DNA of 17,676 nucleotides from Lachnospira sp. UBA2821. GTDB taxonomy: Bacteria > Bacillota > Clostridia > Lachnospirales > Lachnospiraceae. Below the pieces are notes generated by a model. It was not told the origin of the DNA and ran no database searches. It saw nothing but the letters and a program-made list of their open reading frames with translations. Positions within the stretch are counted from its first letter, which is position 1, and each line of letters starts with the position of its first letter. The stretch covers positions 77,470 to 95,145 of the forward strand of contig DEGR01000033.1 in assembly GCA_002351535.1 (NCBI GenBank), read 5' to 3'. Made by a program: the position numbers and the translations under genes. This document shows positions 1-8,200 of this stretch, piece after piece.

Positions 1-15
1 TTCTTTTTAAACCAA

Positions 16-96
16 TGCGGGTGACAGGACTTGAACCTGCACGTCATGGACACTAGAACCTAAATCTAGCGCGTCTGCCAATTCCGCCACACCCGC
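16..96 (-). tRNA. tRNA-Leu (anticodon UAG)
   Basis: On the minus strand the acceptor arms GCGGGTG and CACCCGC pair. The anticodon stem CTAGA/TCTAG encloses the loop TTTAGGT, giving anticodon TAG, which reads CUA-type leucine codons. The long variable arm and the GGTTCAAGTCC T-arm fit a class II leucine tRNA. The discriminator base is A (position 16). The CCA end is not encoded, because the next bases read TTG. It has its own promoter just upstream and is not part of a visible tRNA cluster in this window. Confidence 0.97.
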
Positions 97-119
97 AAAT
101 ATTTTTCCAACGAAGTAGG

Positions 120-148
120 AGTATACCATACATTCCGAACAAAATCAA
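120..148 (-). promoter_or_regulatory. Promoter of tRNA-Leu
   Basis: On the minus strand, TTGATT (143-148) is followed after 17 bp by TATACT (120-125), with an extended -10 TGG just before it. The -35 box touches the stop codon of the upstream membrane-protein gene at 149. The tRNA therefore appears to be transcribed independently, with a leader of roughly 15-20 nt before base 96. Confidence 0.75.
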
Positions 149-1255
149 CTATTGTTTTTGCTTATTTAACTCTTCAAAATCCATACTTACCAATATCACT
201 ATAAGCTCACATACAAGAAAAATTACCATTACCGGTTTTGCGTTTATATGCGATTCATTTACAAAATAAAAGCTCTTATCATGTGACTTAACATTATAAT
301 AATATTCTTTCGAATCACCCATCTTATAACTATTCTGCCCACCCTTTATATTTTTAATATACTTCTGTCCATCAACCTCATATTCAAACGAGTATCTATA
401 ATTACCTCCACTTCTTTGAACATTCACACATTTCGCATCAACAGATTTATAATTACCATTATTTATCTGTGCCTGTCTTCCAATATCTCCGCTGCATACT
501 AATAATAAAAGCCATAAACTTATACCTATTACCCAGTAACTTTTTCCTGCAACTCTCTGAAAATAATTCTTTCCCGTAACAATCTGCTCAAGAGCAGACT
601 TTTTTGAAGGCGCATAATCTCTAAAAATTCCTGTTTCACATTTATTCGCACAATAAAATTCTATATACCCCAGAAGATTATCACTATCCATGTACACTTT
701 TCTGATTTTAATAGTCCCTCTGTCTGTACTGCATTTTATTCCGTATCCGGTTCGCACAACAGACTCAAACTTAATCTCTGCAGCATATCCCTGCATAATA
801 AGTTCTTCCAGCTCTGTCTCATTCTTTAGCTTTTCAATACTCTCTCTCATCTTAACAAGCATTCCATAAACAGCCATAAATCTTCCGGTTCTTCCCGTCG
901 TTGCTGTTCCCACCGCCTCTCTCACCTTATCTCCTATCCCAAGATATTCGAGCGCAAATGCAATCATCTTAAAACGATAGACTTTTCCTCTTTTGTCAAT
1001 TGCATATACCGTAAACATTTCATTAACCCATGTTACTACAGACTTAATCAGCATAATTGCAAGTATTGCCGTAAATATATAGTAAACCATTCTATGCCTT
1101 GAAGGTGAAAGATATAGAACATAACACGAAAAAAGATTACACAGCATTCCAAACATCGGAAACAGAAACAATATCATAAGAACAGTTCCTCCAATCCCCC
1201 TTATTCTGTTGTATTTTCTGTCCACGTCTGAATATGTGTATATCTTCTCAAACAT
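149..1255 (-). CDS. Membrane protein with a DUF3592-like extracytoplasmic segment
   Basis: A 368-residue membrane protein of unknown function. Four hydrophobic segments are visible, at about residues 21-48, 57-77, 240-257 and 339-357. Residues about 80-235 are soluble and partly helical. Residues about 265-335, between the last two membrane segments, contain a short beta-rich stretch (YSFEYEVDGQKY, then SKEYYYNVKS) that resembles the DUF3592 type of domain; that resemblance is judged by eye. The start is supported by AAAGGTG about 5 bases upstream of the ATG. It lies 39 bp after the PAP2 gene and is probably the last gene of the same transcript. No catalytic motif was recognised, so no function is assigned. 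Confidence 0.8.
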   Translation of the reverse strand: MFEKIYTYSDVDRKYNRIRGIGGTVLMILFLFPMFGMLCNLFSCYVLYLSPSRHRMVYYIFTAILAIMLIKSVVTWVNEMFTVYAIDKRGKVYRFKMIAFALEYLGIGDKVREAVGTATTGRTGRFMAVYGMLVKMRESIEKLKNETELEELIMQGYAAEIKFESVVRTGYGIKCSTDRGTIKIRKVYMDSDNLLGYIEFYCANKCETGIFRDYAPSKKSALEQIVTGKNYFQRVAGKSYWVIGISLWLLLLVCSGDIGRQAQINNGNYKSVDAKCVNVQRSGGNYRYSFEYEVDGQKYIKNIKGGQNSYKMGDSKEYYYNVKSHDKSFYFVNESHINAKPVMVIFLVCELIVILVSMDFEELNKQKQ

Positions 1256-1294
1256 TTTTTCACCTTTCTCTTCTCAACATGTTCCCGTACAGAG

Positions 1295-1732
1295 TCACAT
1301 CCAATATCCTATTATTCCGATAATAATGCCAATTACATATCCGGCAAAAACATCCCATACAAAATGCACTCTTGCATAAACCCTTGTAAATGCTACGACA
1401 AGTGCAAGAGCCAGCACTGCAGCACCCATCCATGTATTTATGTACAGGCACGTCATTCCTATTATAGAGGCTGATACAGTATGTCTGCTCGGAAACGACT
1501 GTCCCTTCTTATCCTTAGGTATTCTCGGTTTCACATCCATAACCTCATAAGGTCTTGGGGCATTATATACTTTTCTGAATATACTTACTCCGGCAAATGT
1601 CACCGCCGGTACTATTATTACCCGCATAAACCTGCTATCACTCGTATATAAAAGCCACCCGCATAAAACAACATACGTTATGCCAATAATAAGCGGAATT
1701 CCTTTATATAAAATGTAAAATGTATTTTTCAT
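1295..1732 (-). CDS. PAP2-family membrane phosphatase
   Basis: A small integral membrane phosphatase of the phosphatidic acid phosphatase type 2 / undecaprenyl-diphosphatase superfamily. It likely removes phosphate from a lipid phosphate or diphosphate on the outer face of the membrane. In 145-residue numbering the motifs are R53-x6-RP (R60-P61), where the usual first Lys of motif 1 is Arg; PSRH with H84 as motif 2; and R117-x5-H123-x3-D127 as motif 3. Hydrophobic helices surround these motifs. I chose the ATG at 1732 because GAGAG lies 5 bases upstream. The ATG at 1744 has only a GGAA that is too close. The gene follows the FrhB-like gene closely and should be co-transcribed with it. The natural substrate cannot be read from the sequence; a bacitracin-resistance or lipid-carrier recycling role is possible. 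Confidence 0.88.
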   Translation of the reverse strand: MKNTFYILYKGIPLIIGITYVVLCGWLLYTSDSRFMRVIIVPAVTFAGVSIFRKVYNAPRPYEVMDVKPRIPKDKKGQSFPSRHTVSASIIGMTCLYINTWMGAAVLALALVVAFTRVYARVHFVWDVFAGYVIGIIIGIIGYWM

Positions 1733-1755
1733 GCTAACTCTCATTTCCGAACGAT

Positions 1756-2784
1756 TTACTGCCTTCCTTTCAGTCTTTTCTTTAATTTAACAATAGTGTA
1801 ATATATCTTTCTCCCAAGAGGACGGACAAATCCCGGCAATTTATTGTAAATACCTCTTTTAGCATTTACACTTTTAAAAGAAGACTTTTCTATTGCATAC
1901 ATAAGTCCTCCTTCTTTAAAATTCTTCTCAAAACTATCTTTTTCAGGATGTTTTTTCTTAGAAACTATAACTTTCTGGTTTTTTCTTACTGCAGTCTCAA
2001 AATCCGTCTCAAACAGTGTAAGTTCATCTATAGATTCCAGATATTTTTGTCCTTTCGCGGTGTGGACAAATACAACTGAAACCCCAAGTTCATTATAAAA
2101 ACTGTCTTTTTCAGACACTCCCCAGAAATCTCCTATCATTATATCCGCTGTTCTGTTATTACCTTTAAACTTACAGTTATAGCATGCATTTTTTCCATAT
2201 ACCGTAAATGCATACCCATACTCAGTATCCGCAAACTCTTTTTTGAATACCTGACCGTCCTCAAATTTTGCATAAAGATATGTCGGCAGCCACTTTCCTT
2301 CCTTATGTTTTACAGAAAAATCTACCACTTTGCTTCCGTATTTCTCCTCAAGATATCTGACATACTGTGCATGTACCTGTGTATGTGTCGGTCCATGGCA
2401 CACAAGCTCACATGTAATAAGATTGTCATATTCTCTTCCAAGCATCAAATTAAGGGCTCCCACAATACATGGCAACCCTGTAAATAATACCTTCTCTCCG
2501 GCATCGAGAAGTTTTTTTACTTTATTATATATATCGTTTTTATTAGCATCGATATATTTTGAACCTTTAAGCCTGTCCAAATCTTTTTCATCATTAGTTA
2601 CTATATACTCAGCACTATACATATGCTCTGAATATACAACTCCGGCAACATAACCTCCGTCATGAATCATCCTGCGTGACAATGCTGTTGCCATCCCACC
2701 TGATGCACTTTCCAACAAATCTTTATTACTGTTTATATACCCACCATATATAGATATAGAATGTTCCTTTAAATCCTCATACAT
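1756..2784 (-). CDS. FrhB-like (coenzyme F420 hydrogenase/dehydrogenase beta subunit family) protein
   Basis: A 342-residue protein of the F420 hydrogenase/dehydrogenase beta-subunit family, probably a flavin and Fe-S redox protein. Family signatures seen are SASGGMAT (26-33), GLPCIV (103-108), CELVCHG with C125 and C129, and CYNCKFKG with C201 and C204 followed by DIMIGDFWG. The N-terminal double 4Fe-4S ferredoxin domain found in many relatives is absent; the protein begins almost directly at the SGG region. The C-terminus is Lys/Arg rich. AGGAG (2796-2800) is only 2 bases from the alternative TTG at 2793 but 11 bases from the ATG at 2784, so I used the ATG. In clostridia such proteins often sit with exopolysaccharide genes, which would fit the PAP2 neighbour, but no glycosyltransferase is present here. 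The true substrate is unknown. Confidence 0.85.
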   Translation of the reverse strand: MYEDLKEHSISIYGGYINSNKDLLESASGGMATALSRRMIHDGGYVAGVVYSEHMYSAEYIVTNDEKDLDRLKGSKYIDANKNDIYNKVKKLLDAGEKVLFTGLPCIVGALNLMLGREYDNLITCELVCHGPTHTQVHAQYVRYLEEKYGSKVVDFSVKHKEGKWLPTYLYAKFEDGQVFKKEFADTEYGYAFTVYGKNACYNCKFKGNNRTADIMIGDFWGVSEKDSFYNELGVSVVFVHTAKGQKYLESIDELTLFETDFETAVRKNQKVIVSKKKHPEKDSFEKNFKEGGLMYAIEKSSFKSVNAKRGIYNKLPGFVRPLGRKIYYTIVKLKKRLKGRQ

Positions 2785-2826
2785 TGAAGGCAAATCTCCT
2801 TTTAATAAAATAAACTGCTATATATA

Positions 2827-2850
2827 TTTATATTTATATTTATATTTATA
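2827..2850. repeat. (TTTATA)4 hexanucleotide tandem repeat
   Basis: Four perfect copies of TTTATA, extended at the low-coordinate end by TATATA. The repeat lies 43-66 bp upstream of the FrhB-like start codon. On the minus strand each copy reads TATAAA, so one copy forms the -10 box of the predicted promoter and the rest lie in the early transcribed leader. Confidence 0.9.
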
Positions 2851-2867
2851 TCTGTTAATTTTATCAA
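2839..2867 (-). promoter_or_regulatory. Promoter of the FrhB-like/PAP2/membrane-protein cluster
   Basis: On the minus strand TTGATA (2862-2867) is separated by 17 bp from TATAAA (2839-2844). The -10 box is one unit of the hexanucleotide repeat; the neighbouring units would give spacings of 11 or 23 bp, so only this copy is well placed. The leader would be roughly 45-50 nt. Confidence 0.65.
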
Positions 2868-2896
2868 ATATCGATTGCCTTTACAATATATTTTTC

Positions 2897-4177
2897 CTAC
2901 ACTGTAGCGAACGCATTTTCAAGGTCTTCTATTATATCATCGATATGTTCTGTTCCGATAGAAAGTCTTATTGTGTTACTGTGAATTCCCTGGTCCTCTA
3001 ACTCCTCTTTAGTAAGCTGTGAATGTGTTGTTGTTGCAGGATGAATAACAAGGCTCTTAACATCAGCCACATTAGCAAGAAGTGAGAATATTTTAAGATT
3101 ATCTATAAATCTGTGTGCCTCTTCCTGTCCGCCTTTTATATCAAATGTAAATATGCTTGCTCCGCCATTAGGGAAATATTTCTCATATAATGCATGGTCA
3201 GGATGATCCTTAAGTGAAGGATGGTTAACCTTCTCAACTTTAGGATTATTAAGAAGATACTCAACAACCTTCTTTGTATTCTCAATATGTCTGTCAAGTC
3301 TGAGTGATAAAGTCTCAACACCCTGTAACAATAAGAATGCATTAAATGGTGATATTGTTGCACCTGTATCTCTAAGTAAAATTGCTCTGATATATGTTAC
3401 AAATGCTGCTTTTCCTGCTGCTTCAGCAAATGATACACCATGATAACTTGGATTTGGCTCTGAGATTGCTTTATATCTTCCGCTTGCCTTCCAGTCAAAG
3501 TTACCCGAATCTACTATAACACCACCCAAAGTTGTTCCATGTCCTCCGATGAACTTTGTAGCAGAATGAACTACAATGTCTGCTCCATGTTCAATTGGTC
3601 TTATAAGATATGGTGTTCCGAATGTATTATCAATTACAAGTGGAAGTCCATGCTTATGAGCTATCTCAGCTATCGCATCAATATCAGGTATATCACTGTT
3701 AGGATTTCCTAATGTCTCAAGATAAATAGCTTTTGTCTTATCCTGTATTGCATCTTCTACTTCTTTAAGATTGTGTGCATCTACAAATGTTGTCTGGATT
3801 CCATATGTTGGAAGTGTATGCTCAAGAAGATTAAAACTTCCTCCATATATAGTCTTCTGTGCAACGATGTGCTCTCCTGCTCCCGCTAAAGCCTGTATTG
3901 TATATGTAATTGCTGCTGCTCCTGATGCTGTTGCAAGTGCTGCCACACCATTTTCAAGTGCTGCTATTCTCTTCTCGAATACATCCTGTGTTGAATTAGT
4001 AAGTCTTCCATATATATTACCTGCATCTGCAAGTCCGAATCTTGCTGCTGCATGTGCAGAATTCTTAAATACATATGAAGTTGTCTGATAAATAGGTACT
4101 GCTCTTGAATCTGTTGCAGGATCCGGCTGCTCCTGTCCTACATGTAACTGTAATGTCTCAAATCTATAATTGCTCAT
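2897..4177 (-). CDS. metY: O-acetylhomoserine sulfhydrylase (PLP-dependent)
   Basis: A 426-residue cytoplasmic enzyme of the Cys/Met metabolism PLP family. It most likely joins O-acetylhomoserine with sulfide (or methanethiol) to make homocysteine (or methionine). The start region FETLQLHVGQ with P-D-P-A-T-D-S and VPIYQTTSY, the YGRLTNST segment, VIDNTFGTP with D183 and the PLP-binding lysine K208 in SATKFIGGHG are all typical. Length matches the O-acetylhomoserine sulfhydrylase branch (about 425-430) rather than the shorter cystathionine synthases and lyases (about 380-400). The frame remains open to 4237, but GGAGG 8-9 bases upstream decides for the ATG at 4177. It is monocistronic, with its own near-consensus promoter, and no S-box or T-box leader fits in its short untranslated region. 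Confidence 0.93.
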   Translation of the reverse strand: MSNYRFETLQLHVGQEQPDPATDSRAVPIYQTTSYVFKNSAHAAARFGLADAGNIYGRLTNSTQDVFEKRIAALENGVAALATASGAAAITYTIQALAGAGEHIVAQKTIYGGSFNLLEHTLPTYGIQTTFVDAHNLKEVEDAIQDKTKAIYLETLGNPNSDIPDIDAIAEIAHKHGLPLVIDNTFGTPYLIRPIEHGADIVVHSATKFIGGHGTTLGGVIVDSGNFDWKASGRYKAISEPNPSYHGVSFAEAAGKAAFVTYIRAILLRDTGATISPFNAFLLLQGVETLSLRLDRHIENTKKVVEYLLNNPKVEKVNHPSLKDHPDHALYEKYFPNGGASIFTFDIKGGQEEAHRFIDNLKIFSLLANVADVKSLVIHPATTTHSQLTKEELEDQGIHSNTIRLSIGTEHIDDIIEDLENAFATV

Positions 4178-4227
4178 GTTCCCGTCCTCCGTCTTTCTTT
4201 TATTTTCTTTTTGTTTCTGATGGGTAA

Positions 4228-4256
4228 ATGATAGCATCTATAACCTACAATGTCAA
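4228..4256 (-). promoter_or_regulatory. Promoter of metY
   Basis: On the minus strand a perfect TTGACA (4251-4256) is followed after 17 bp by TATCAT (4228-4233). Transcription would start near 4221, leaving a leader of about 45 nt. That is too short for a known sulfur-metabolism riboswitch. Confidence 0.8.
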
Positions 4257-4275
4257 TAGGTTTTCTAGAAAAATG

Positions 4276-4302
4276 AAAATGTTTTGTGTTTTTAAACATT
4301 TT
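4276..4302. promoter_or_regulatory. 9-bp inverted repeat between two divergent promoters
   Basis: AAAATGTTT (4276-4284) and AAACATTTT (4294-4302) are perfect reverse complements separated by 9 bp. The element lies about 20 bp upstream of the metY -35 box and about 35 bp upstream of the -10 box of the chemoreceptor-like gene. It is outside both predicted transcripts, so it is placed as a regulator binding site rather than a terminator. No regulator is identified. Confidence 0.5.
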
Positions 4303-4335
4303 GCCATAATTTTAATAGCTTTTCTTGTAATTATA

Positions 4336-4344
4336 TGGTATAAT
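4336..4344 (+). promoter_or_regulatory. Extended -10 promoter of the chemoreceptor-like gene
   Basis: TGG followed by a perfect TATAAT (4339-4344) forms an extended -10 element. No good -35 hexamer is seen at 16-18 bp upstream (TAGCTT at 4317-4322 with a 16-bp spacer is poor), which is acceptable for extended -10 promoters. The leader to the ATG at 4381 would be about 30 nt. Confidence 0.65.
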
Positions 4345-4380
4345 ATGACAAAATATTTCCTATACAGGAGGCTAAAATAT

Positions 4381-5154
4381 ATGGACGAAAGACTACAACC
4401 AATTATTACAACACTTAAAAATATCCGGACAATGATTCCCGATACTAACTATTCTATAGCACTTTACGATAAAGACTGCTGCCTGCAGTTTTTCGATGAT
4501 GCACCGGGGACAACAAGAGAAATTTCCATAGGTGATAAATTCAACGATCCTACGGGAATGATTGATAAAGTACTTATTAGCGGCAAGCCTTTAAGCAACA
4601 AGCTTCCGGAAAGTAAAATCGGTCATAGCAGAACCGGAACATTAGTACCTGTCATCGTTGATGGAGATGTCATCGGATGTATTGCTACAACAATAGTTGC
4701 ATCAGATAACAAAAAGATGCAGAATTCTTTAACTAATACTAAAGATTCTATTATCAATATCAGTAACAAATACGATGAATTATTTGGCATGATAAAAAAC
4801 ATGACCGATATAAACAAGCAGGTTAATGGTGATCTTGAAGATACTGCTGTCTTACTTAAAAAAATCGGACAGAACGCATCCAAATCAAAAATACTTGCCC
4901 TTAATGCATCAATAGAAGCTGCCCGAAGCGGTGAGGCAGGCAGAGGCTTCACTGTAGTTGCTAAAGAGATGGGTGATATGGCTACAACAAGCAGCACTTT
5001 ATCAAATGATGTTGATAAAGCATTAGCTCAGATAACCGAGCATATCAAAAACTTCTCTGAAAAGCTTGCTATGATTGAATCATTTGCTCATCAACAATTA
5101 GAGGAGATTTCTTCTATTGCACATGATATTGAAAATTCTGTTGATAAAAATTAA
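4381..5154 (+). CDS. Short soluble methyl-accepting chemotaxis-type protein
   Basis: A 257-residue protein with no signal peptide or membrane segment. Residues about 1-108 look like a small ligand-sensing alpha/beta domain (SIALYDKDCCLQFF, then TLVPVIVDGDVIGCIATTI). Residues about 110-255 are a helical signalling region whose hairpin tip contains the conserved chemoreceptor block at 168-202: SKILALNASIEAA, then GEAGRGF, then VVAKEM. The coiled-coil arms are far shorter than in normal transmembrane receptors, so it may be a cytoplasmic sensor or a regulator of receptor arrays. AGGAGG (4366-4371), 9 bases upstream, sets the start at 4381 although the frame is open from 4228. No other chemotaxis genes are in the window. 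It is transcribed alone and ends at a strong hairpin. Confidence 0.85.
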   Translation: MDERLQPIITTLKNIRTMIPDTNYSIALYDKDCCLQFFDDAPGTTREISIGDKFNDPTGMIDKVLISGKPLSNKLPESKIGHSRTGTLVPVIVDGDVIGCIATTIVASDNKKMQNSLTNTKDSIINISNKYDELFGMIKNMTDINKQVNGDLEDTAVLLKKIGQNASKSKILALNASIEAARSGEAGRGFTVVAKEMGDMATTSSTLSNDVDKALAQITEHIKNFSEKLAMIESFAHQQLEEISSIAHDIENSVDKN

Positions 5155-5165
5155 TAAACATACCT

Positions 5166-5202
5166 AAATAGGCAGCCATCAATTTATGACGGCTGCCTAT
5201 TT
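5166..5202. terminator. Bidirectional rho-independent terminator
   Basis: A 12-bp perfect stem, AAATAGGCAGCC (5166-5177) with GGCTGCCTATTT (5191-5202), has T-rich flanks on both strands. It lies between the convergent chemoreceptor-like gene (stop at 5154) and the amylase gene (stop at 5210) and can serve both. Confidence 0.92.
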
Positions 5203-5209
5203 TCATATT

Positions 5210-8200
5210 TTATATAACCTTAATTTTCATTGATTTCTTTATTAATTTCCCTGTACCGATATCTTTAACATATCCGATAATTGTATATGTACCTTTTTTT
5301 AATGGTTTCCATCTGGCACTGCTTCCCGAAGAAAATGCAGTTATTTTTTTCGTTTTACCTTTATATTTATATACATATTTATACTTATAATGTTTAGTTC
5401 CGCCTGATGCCATGACATTTAACAAAACTTTCTTTCCGGCATTTACTTTTTTCGCATTGCCACCATTTACTTTTAATTTCGTTATGTTAAATACATCATT
5501 TACAAGGTATTTTTTAATACTTTTCTTAACAATCTTTCTTCCGTTCTTTGCATATACAACAAGAGTATATTTACCGGCCTTTTTTGGTTTCCATTTTACC
5601 GTTTTAGAATTACTGTAATCTTTTACAACATAATCCTTTCCGCAAACCCTTGCAACAAACTTATATTTAACATTTTTATCTGAATTCCCGGTAACAACTT
5701 TGAATGTTATTTTATCCCCTGTTTGTGCCCTGCCACTTAAAACAGATGCCTTAAAGGATTTTATTTTCACATCAGTTGCCGTTCCGTCAGGCTTCGTTGT
5801 CTCCTCTTCATACGGCTTTGTTGTCTCTGTTTCTCCCGGTTTTGTTGTTTCTGTTTCTCCCGGTTTTGTTGTTTCTGTTTCTCCCGGTTTTGTTGTCTCT
5901 GTTTCTCCCGGTTTTGTCGTCTCTGCTTCATCCGGCTTTTTAGTTGTTTCTATCTCTCCCGGAGTCATTGTCGTTCCTTCTGAAGGTTTAGTTTCAGAGG
6001 GGTTTATTTCAGAAGGTTTTTCTGTTTCCGGATTAGTTTCAATTTCACTTTCAACCAGCTTTCCATCCGAATCAAGACACGCATTTTTAACTGCTTTTAA
6101 GTCTTTTGTCTGATTACTTCCATCACTGAATATTATATTTAAATCAGATATTCCATCAGGCCATTTTATACCATATATTCCATTAACATCATCCGTAACT
6201 GACATCATCTCACCCGGCCAACTACTATTTTTATATGTGTTATCATCAGTCCACATATATGCATATACTTTATTTCCCATTGTTGACGGCTTCTTAAAAT
6301 ATATCGCATCTCCACGAATAGTAGCATTTTTAACCTCTATCTCTATCGTTGAAGATACTCCTGATGCTGTAGTAACAGTAATCGTTGTGTTACCCTTCTT
6401 AACAGCCGTAATCTCACCTTTACGATTTACTTTTGCCACAGACGTATCTGCACTTGTCCATGAAAGTGTAGTGTAATTAGCACTTGCATTAGGAGGTACA
6501 ATTGTTGTGTTAATCTTCTCAGTTTCACCTGCTTCTAATGAAACTGATTTTTTACTGACACTCACATCTGTCACTTTAACACCTGTTGCCTTTACTGTAA
6601 CATTTCCTACTGCAACGAGTTCCGTCTTACCTGTGTAATCTGATTCTTTTGCATTACATGTGGCTGCATAAATTGTAGCTGTTCCCTCTCCCTTTGCGAT
6701 AACCTTTCCTGTAGCCCCCACTGTAGCAACAGACGGATTACTTGATGTCCATGTAACTGTTTTATTAGTGGCATCCACAGGTACTATCTGTGCCTTAAAT
6801 GTTGCACTCTCTCCAAGATCAAGTGTAGCTGATTTATCACCTGTTATGGATATTCCTTTAGGGCTTACAGTATTAATTACCATATCTTTTCCACCGGACA
6901 TATAGCTGCTTTTTCCTTCTATAACACCCGGTGCTTTCGTCTTCTTAGTATCAAGAACATATACTCTTAAATCACCTTTGCCCTTGATTCCTGAAGTCTT
7001 CAATGTTCCGCCCTTTACAGTCTTAATATCTCCTGTTATTGCATCCGTATATTTTCCATCAGGTATTCCTGTAAATGTGGCATCACTCGTTAATGCAATT
7101 ACAGCAAAACTGTCTGTGGTATCATCTGTATATCGTCTCTTATACGCAAATGAACCGCTGCATCCTTCTGTAGAATATTGTCCTTTTCTTAACGCAGGTA
7201 TTGCTGCACGCAATCTGTTAAGTCTCTGGATATGCAATGATAGAGGATAATTAAGTGTATCTTTCATAGTTCCCGTAGCATTAGCATATTTAGCAAAATC
7301 TACCACATCAACGCTTCCCTCAAGATAATCTCCGAAGTATGCACGGCCAGTCTCATTTATATTAATGTTAGGTCCTTTATCAATAGGTTTGCCTTTCATA
7401 AATTCAACTTCGCTGCCATAATAAATACAAGGTATACCTCTGAATGTAAACATAAGACTTAAATTCTCTGCCCACTGCTCCTGCGAACCTGCATATCTCT
7501 CATCTTCCGGTGCATGGTCAGGTGCATAATCATGAGAATCCACATATACAACATTGTATGTTGCATCATTATAATATTTATCTGAACTCTTTGCTGTATT
7601 ATATGCTGTCTTCGCCTCTTTGAAATTCCAGTGCATTGGGAAATCAATAACATCAAGTCCTGATGACTTTGTATAATCAGGTGTATGATATTCATTTCCT
7701 TTAAGAAATGCATTGTCGCTTGTTGGCTGGGCAGATATATTTTTCTCATTGTCCTCATAATGCTGCGCTGCTGAAGCTTCATTTGTCACATAGGCATCCG
7801 GATCATTCTCATCATCATTCCATGCATACTCTTTACTTTCCTTCCATGTATAGAAAGGTGTTGATAATGCAGGAACTTCTCTATACCATACACTATTGTA
7901 TCTTGTACATACCTCACCAAACATATAGAAGTTACGTGCTCCTGTCGTACCATGTTTCTTATTATAAGCTTCATTTAACTGATTTATGAATCCCTTATTA
8001 AGCGAAAGTCTTGAGATGTGTCTCACTGTATCAACCCTGAATGCGTCTACACCCATGTCAATATATTTACTATATGCTTTTACTAGATACTTATACACTT
8101 TGGGATTCTCTGTATTCAAATCTACACAGTCTCCTGCTATCTGTGCAAGCTGGCATGTATAATCATCCCAGTTAAAATCTCCAAAATGATGCCAGAGATT

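Noticed and set aside
1260..1451. Cys-rich small open frame overlapping the PAP2 gene
   Set aside because: It lies in another frame inside the PAP2 C-terminal region that carries motif 3, so it is a shadow.
3771..4088. Open frame on the plus strand opposite metY
   Set aside because: The minus-strand frame encodes conserved metY sequence here; the opposite frame has no start signal.
4178..4227. Possible S-box or T-box riboswitch upstream of metY
   Set aside because: The promoter is only about 45 nt from the start codon, too little for either element, and no matching stem or T-box sequence is seen.
4178..4237. N-terminal extension of metY to 4237
   Set aside because: The 20 extra residues are Lys/Gln-rich and unlike the family, the -10 box (4228-4233) overlaps the extension, and GGAGG marks the ATG at 4177.
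4228..4380. N-terminal extension of the chemoreceptor-like gene with a hydrophobic segment
   Set aside because: The extension would create an apparent membrane helix, but it contains the promoter and the AGGAGG site that point to the ATG at 4381.
5700..6113. Open frame on the plus strand opposite the amylase linker
   Set aside because: The repeated PGFVVSVS product is the antisense of the 24-bp linker repeat and has no ribosome binding site.
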